A DNA stretch of 64,000 nt, from the NCBI RefSeq assembly GCF_012489685.1, contig NC_080044.1, forward strand, positions 54,560,964 through 54,624,963, in the 5' to 3' direction. A model generated the notes under the pieces. It saw only the letters and a list, made by a program, of their open reading frames with translations, did no database searches and had not been told where the DNA came from. Made by a program: the position numbers and the translations under genes. Positions within the stretch are counted from its first letter, which is position 1. The number at the start of each line of letters is the position of its first letter. Positions 58,832-64,000 of this stretch are shown here, piece after piece. The stretch comes from Lotus japonicus (Eukaryota > Streptophyta > Magnoliopsida > Fabales > Fabaceae).

Positions 58832-61800
58832 TGTAACACCCCGATTTCGGTGGCGTCACTTTAGTAACCAAAGAAATAACTTAAGCGGAAAAACGTGAAT
58901 TATTTTTTTTCGATAATGTAAGTAAAGACAGAAAGAGATGAAACTCTAAAACGAAGATAACATAACTAATATACAATATGATTACAGCCCCCACTGTAAG
59001 TTGTAAACCACGTCACGAGTAAACCTCCAGTGACGGAAAGTAAAAGAGAGTAACGCCCGTAGGCAAAAGTACAAACCAAGGTAAAAATATTGTGTCCGCA
59101 ACACTAAACCTCAAAATCTGAGAACAAGTTGGCCCAGCGACCTAAGAAAAGACCCCCTAAATCCAACCAGCTCTCTGTGATCTCCATAGGAAACCACACA
59201 AAAGCTACCGGTAGGAAACTACCCTGTCCCCAAAACTGAAGCATGACGGTCAGAGCATCGACACTACTCCTACACTAATCCCATCTCGAGTAAGTCGCTC
59301 GGTGGCCAGCGGGGTCGACCACGCCTGAACCGTAGTCCTCCTGATCAAGCTTCTTCAACCTAGTTTCCCCTGAAGGGTGAACCATCGTGAACCGGTCCGC
59401 CATACTCAACTGACAATGGCGTAGTCCGCCCAAACACACACAGAAGACGCGAGGGTCAACTCCAAAGAATTATATAAATAATAAAACCAGATATATAGGG
59501 TAATAATTATTAGCCTCTCAGGCTTAGAGTTTAGGGATAACATCCTAGGGTTGCATATATCACAATGAATATAAAGATCATAATAACAATTAGCATGACT
59601 CAAGTAGGATAAACAGGTACCAATCACACTCAGCAACTAAGTCAGCATGTATGTTGCATGAAATGCAATGCTGGGTAACAAAATGCATTCCGGAAGAAGG
59701 ATGGACACCATCGAGTCAGCCCTAACACCGGCCAAAGTGGGACCATTCCGCTCGGGCGTCTCTTACACCACACAAAAGTAGTCAGATCAGCAGTGAACCC
59801 GTAGGTCTGCCATTCCGTCTGCTACTGAGGACCACCGTAGTGTCCTAAATATGGAAATCCGGGTCTTATGACCATTTTGGAATCCACCGAGGTCCGGTAA
59901 TCCGCCGTGTATTAACCTCAAAATGAGTGCATGAATGCAAGTGATTAGCCAAACAACGTCTCCGACCTCACTCGACACGTCGTCACGTGTTCTACCTAAC
60001 TTATTGTCTCTAAAAAGCCTACCCTAAGGCAAACGTCGATTCTGCGACAAAATGAATCAATCAAAAGAAGAAGAATGTACTTTGGAACTCATGGTTCCCG
60101 GCTAAACTTTAGATAGCCAATCAATAAACTGTTCATCGAGCGAAAAGGTACCGAAGTACTTGGAAACTTATAGTTCCCGGCTAAACTTTAGATAGCCAAA
60201 CAATAACCTGCTCAACGAGCGAAGGAGTACGAATGTACTTGAAACTCATAGATTTCCTCAAAACTTGGACTCGACGACACTTCTCATATTTCCAAACTAA
60301 TACTCAGGCTCTATGCTCTTATCTAAGGATGTTATTATTGTTCAAAGGATTTAGAAATTGATTAGTGTCTTATGAATTTCCGTGATAAAATAGATTTCAT
60401 TTAATCTTATAATACTTCCTAAGAGTTTTCAGAGATCCCATAATCTCAAATAATTCCCTGAGAAGGTCTCGATCCATTAAAACATAACAAGGTCCGAACT
60501 CCGTTCGTCCTTCTAAACTTTCTCAAAATCTCATAAAAATTCGGCATGACTTGCCCGCAATCCTCACTCCTCAGAATCTCAGGTGCACGTGGAATAGCAT
60601 AAATAAAACAGCTCAGTCAAAAGCATAACAGCATATTCCAACACATCCTAAGTTAACCATGTAGCACATAGCATGTGAATCATTTAGCACACAAATCATG
60701 GCATCAATTACTCAACAAGGTCGGCCGAAGCCTCAGAGAACAATTCAGACATTTAGCAATTAAGTGCATAACACATAAATCAAGTCGAACTTGTCGACAC
60801 CTAAAGCATTATCTAGTAATTCAGAGAGTAGCCCTCACCTGTAACTCCTCCAGCGTTTTCCTCACAACCTCCTTCACGTTCCTCGCCTTGATCTCCAGGA
60901 AACTCCTCAAAAGAACCTTAAGCCAAAATCACAGAAATCAACACATTGAGTCAGAAACTCAGCAAGCAATAAGTCCTAGGGTTACACGGTACATTACAAA
61001 CTCTGTGGTACGACAATCTAACGCGTTAAGACAAGTTTTCGAAAAAGTCGGATTTCCTCCCCCCTTGGTATAGCTCTCGGCCACTTTCCTTAATTGGGAG
61101 GGTCGATTTTTCTTCGATCAAACTTGGTTCCTAGGTTAACATAAGCCGTAACTAAGACGGTTCTAGGCTCGGAAAAATTTTCGGATCGAAAACTGATATA
61201 GGGGCAGTTTGGTCATTATTTTTAGCTCAGAATTTCAAAATTGGATTTTTGAAAAACAAATTGGATGGGGACGTCCACAACGACGTTTATGACGACAAAT
61301 CCTACTAGCACTAAGCCAAGTCGATAGATTAGAGCGTAAAGGTTGCGACTTTGCCGAAAAATGGGTATTTAGGGTAGAAATTGATCCCGGCGGCATTTCG
61401 TCGACATTTGACAAAATCTAATCCGCAGAACACGCTCAGGAGCATGCAGGGAAGAAGTTTAGACGCTGAAATCAGCTGATTTGAACAGTTTTTCAAAAAC
61501 CTCAAAATTTTGAACTCAGAAAGTCGCAGGAGAAATGGACAGAAACGACGATTCGAAGGAGAGTATAGATTACCTACCTCGAGGTCTTCGATTAGTGACG
61601 ATCGGTGAAGCAAACGGGCAAGAAACGACGAAGATCCGGATCTCTCTCTCTCTCTAGGAACTCGCGGTTTTGGGGGTGGGGAAATGGGTTTTTTTTGCAA
61701 AAAATCTAATTTTCAAGCTATTTATAGGTTTTGGAAAAAACGGAAAAATGATTTTTTTGCGATTCCGATTTTTCCTGCGCGTTCCTCTGCGCATTCTAAG

Positions 61801-62402
61801 ATAGGTTCTGGCGACAGAATTCCAGAACTCAAAATAGGATTCTTGGAATTAAACCAGAAGATCCAAGATCGGCATAAGTCGGTGTAAGTCGGTTTATCCC
61901 GAAAAACTACTTTTTGCAGTGATCGTCGGATGAGAAAACTTCCTTCTGAAGAAAGATCAGAATTGACGAGAGAAATAGGAGAACGCGGGTGGAATCTTCT
62001 TTTGCAGCTCCGAATAGAAAAGTCTTCATCGTCTGTCGATCTTAGGTTTTCTCGAACTATCAGGGATTCCGTTTCGGCAAACTTCCGAGAATTGGAATTT
62101 GACGTTCGTACTTTCCAGGATTTCGCATCGAAATGGTTGTTTAAGGACGGAAAAGAGAAGTTCTAACATTTCTCTGAGGATTTTTTTGGAATTAGTTTCC
62201 ATCGTGTCCTAAAACGTAAATTAACTATTCACTAATACCTTTGACCTAGGATTAAGCGTATGTTAGTCGTGCTATAACTCTTTCGGTTTTTCGATACATT
62301 CTTGGACTTTTCCTGAACCTTTTTCCTTCCCAAATTTATCTTAATCAAATAACTCTTTTATTTTATTCACTTATCCAAAAACGTTAAAACTTGGGCCTTA
62401 CA
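58832..62402 (-). repeat. E2 5' LTR
   Basis: 3571 bp with TG...CA ends; nearly identical to the 3' LTR. TATA-type box at 61719-61726 (minus). Putative splice donors of a leader at 61577/61578 and 60838/60839 (minus). Its 79-bp tandem repeat lies near 60076-60255. Confidence 0.93.
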
Positions 62403-64000
62403 TCAGGTTAATTTTTTGTCATTTGATTTCCCATTTATGGTTTGCTTTTTATCACTTAGTTTTTTATTAGTTGAAGTTGTTCTTCCAAGGTTCTAGGTTA
62501 TCATGTTTTCAACACTGCAACTGGAATTGGTATGTTGTATGATGTTTGAAGGTTACCTTGTGGAGATGAGACGGATAAAGGAGGTGTGGTGATTGATGGG
62601 GAAGGAGAAGATCTAGTGGTGGTGGTTGTGGTTGTAGCGGAGGGCAAGGAGGTTGAGGGGATGGGTTGTGGTGAACATGAGGTGGAGGAATAAAGGGGTG
62701 GTGATCGGGGGGAGAAGGAGATCTAGTGCTTATAGTGATGGTGTCCATACAAATCATTTCAATTAACGGTGAACACTAGGGTGGGGAAGTAAGAAACTGG
62801 TCCACCGGTGGACCAGTAATCTCCACCGTCAATATATAATAAATTAAGATGATGGTCAGGATTTAAGAACTTGAACTTGGCAAACAGGTAAGGTACACTT
62901 CTTATCCTATATTTGTTAAATTTGCTAAGGGACCCCTGCCCCATTGTTAGCTGTGAACCGTTGTGGCCCCACCTCGCTACTATTCATTGTTTTGTCTTTT
63001 GTGAAAGCCACAACCAGGGACAGATCTCCATTATTGATGTATGAGAAGGTGTGAGTTATCTCCCATTTCTGCCATTTCCATTTAGTTACAGGATCCTCTG
63101 CAATTAGTCTCTTGTAGTCTGTGCATACCATTGAAGAGGTGGTTCTAAGCGGTGTGGTGTAGACAGATTGGGAAGCAACATGGAAGATTAAGATAATTTG
63201 GGACGCGTTCAGAACCGGTGTCATCGATACCGTTGTTTGAATGGGTTATGGGCTCCGCTGGGCTGTGGTGGATGAAGGAAAGGTTGAAAACTTTCGGAAA
63301 GTAAAGTTGGGGAGAGATGTATGTAACGTGTTCGACGAAATGCCCGACAGAGTAAGTTGTCGATAACGAGCCAAGGGTACCAATGATAAAAGGGGTTTAA
63401 ACGGTATTGTTCTCTAGACTTGTTTCCACACAATACATGTGCCTTCTTGTCCCGCTAAGGCTATACACCCATGTAGAAGTTCATTTGGAAAAGTGAAAAG
63501 ATGAGGATGATGGTACCAAAGATGATTAGCAAAGCTGAGCTGATGACTTGTACAAGTTCACTTTCAATATATTGCAGCATTTTATTTTCACAGCACCGCA
63601 CCACCTTCTTTGGCCACTCTCAATTTCAATGAAGATAATGATGCATTTTATTTTCCCAATATGCTAGAACAACCTTTAATCATAACCGATGAGTATGCTA
63701 ATGGGCTAACTGGACATGAAGAGTTTGCATGAGACATGTATTTGTTTAATGTTCCTTGGTGTTTTACAGATCCAGAGTTTGTTTAATGTATTTGTCAAAA
63801 CTTGTTATTATGAACAACATTTGGTTGTTGTAAACACCAACATTAGGTACCAACATTATTCATGGATTTTGAGTAGCATTGTGGTTATGTTAGATGTACC
63901 ATTTAGTGAGCGATTGGAAAGGACACAGTGAAGTTAAAATAGTGAAAACAATATATGATACAAAGATTGGCCATAACAGGACCCAAACCATGAAAGTGAT
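62403..64000. other. Right flank, no recognisable gene
   Basis: The only part outside U and the long LTR elements. Open frames up to 99 codons (62925-63224, minus) show no domain I recognise. The part near 62520-62720 is GT/GA-rich on the plus strand and gives Pro-rich translations on the minus strand. A perfect palindrome is at 62797-62816. It could hold fragments of a gene that continues beyond 64000. Confidence 0.5.
62797..62816. repeat. Perfect 20-bp palindrome
   Basis: CTGGTCCACCGGTGGACCAG reads the same on both strands. The surroundings (CTCCACCG at about 62820) partly repeat it, as in the end of a small inverted-repeat element, but no boundaries are visible. Confidence 0.7.

Larger units (their letters stand above)
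50947..62402 (-). mobile_element. E2: non-autonomous Ty3/gypsy chromovirus-like element, 11.46 kb
   Basis: LTRs at 50947-54514 (3568 bp, 3' LTR) and 58832-62402 (3571 bp, 5' LTR) differ by a handful of small indels and substitutions. PBS and purine tract place it on the minus strand. The 4317-bp interior has a capsid-less gag, non-coding filler, an RNase H fragment and a frameshifted integrase with chromodomain-type C-terminus; the reverse transcriptase is missing. TCAGG (62403-62407) would be one target duplication; its partner lies in the gap. Confidence 0.92.

Noticed and set aside
62925..63224. 99-codon frame on the minus strand in the right flank
   Set aside because: Looks somewhat protein-like, but no family recognised and neighbouring frames are short; left as unassigned flank.

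Overview
The window is repeat-dominated plant nuclear DNA, probably pericentromeric and probably from a eudicot. Evidence: Ty3/gypsy chromovirus-type LTR retrotransposons with a tRNA-iMet primer site, a TRIM, a tRNA-derived SINE, an L1-type LINE ORF1 with the plant DUF4283/zinc-knuckle layout, Helitron-like ends, and dead copies of plant genes (signal peptidase complex subunit 3 and a CLE-type peptide precursor). I see no intact host gene. The species cannot be named from the sequence.

Layout. Three contigs are joined by two 100-N gaps (35666-35765 and 50847-50946). A unit of about 10.07 kb (U) recurs: U1 708-11146 (+), U2 26376-35665 (+, cut by the gap), U3 35766-36726 (inverted, partial), U4 40470-50558 (inverted, complete) and U5 50564-50846 (inverted, partial). 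Each U carries, in unit order, a 45-codon coding-like tail, two linked exons of an unidentified gene, an SPC3 pseudogene, a SINE, a Helitron 3' end, a 1.2-kb foldback, a LINE ORF1 remnant, a CLE pseudogene and a second Helitron 3' end. Copies are nearly identical. The same roughly 3.74-kb LTR, flanked by AGGTA, sits at the same unit junction in several places: 1-707 (partial), 11147-26375 (interrupted) and 36727-40469 (complete solo LTR). The U4/U5 junction at 50559-50563 is an empty site.

Element E1 (11169-22650, +) is inserted 22 bp inside the solo LTR with a GGTGG target duplication. Its two 3554-bp LTRs look identical, so it is very young. Its interior is defective: a gag without capsid but with four zinc knuckles, a broken reverse transcriptase with FIED for FIDD, then about 2 kb of non-coding filler and an integrase/chromodomain remnant. 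Element E2 (50947-62402, -) has 3568/3571-bp LTRs, the same capsid-less gag and homologous filler, no reverse transcriptase, and a frameshifted RNase H/integrase. E1 and E2 therefore look like members of one non-autonomous lineage that must be mobilised in trans.

The most unusual signals are arrays of small hairpins in the E1 LTR (13322-13462 and 13555-13790, repeated in the second LTR), in which loops are conserved while stems change in a compensatory way. Others are the shared capsid-less/filler architecture, a putatively spliced LTR leader with a conserved mini-exon, and a TRIM whose LTR end and PBS region together resemble a Pol III promoter. The final 1.6 kb (62403-64000) is unassigned flanking DNA with a perfect 20-bp palindrome.
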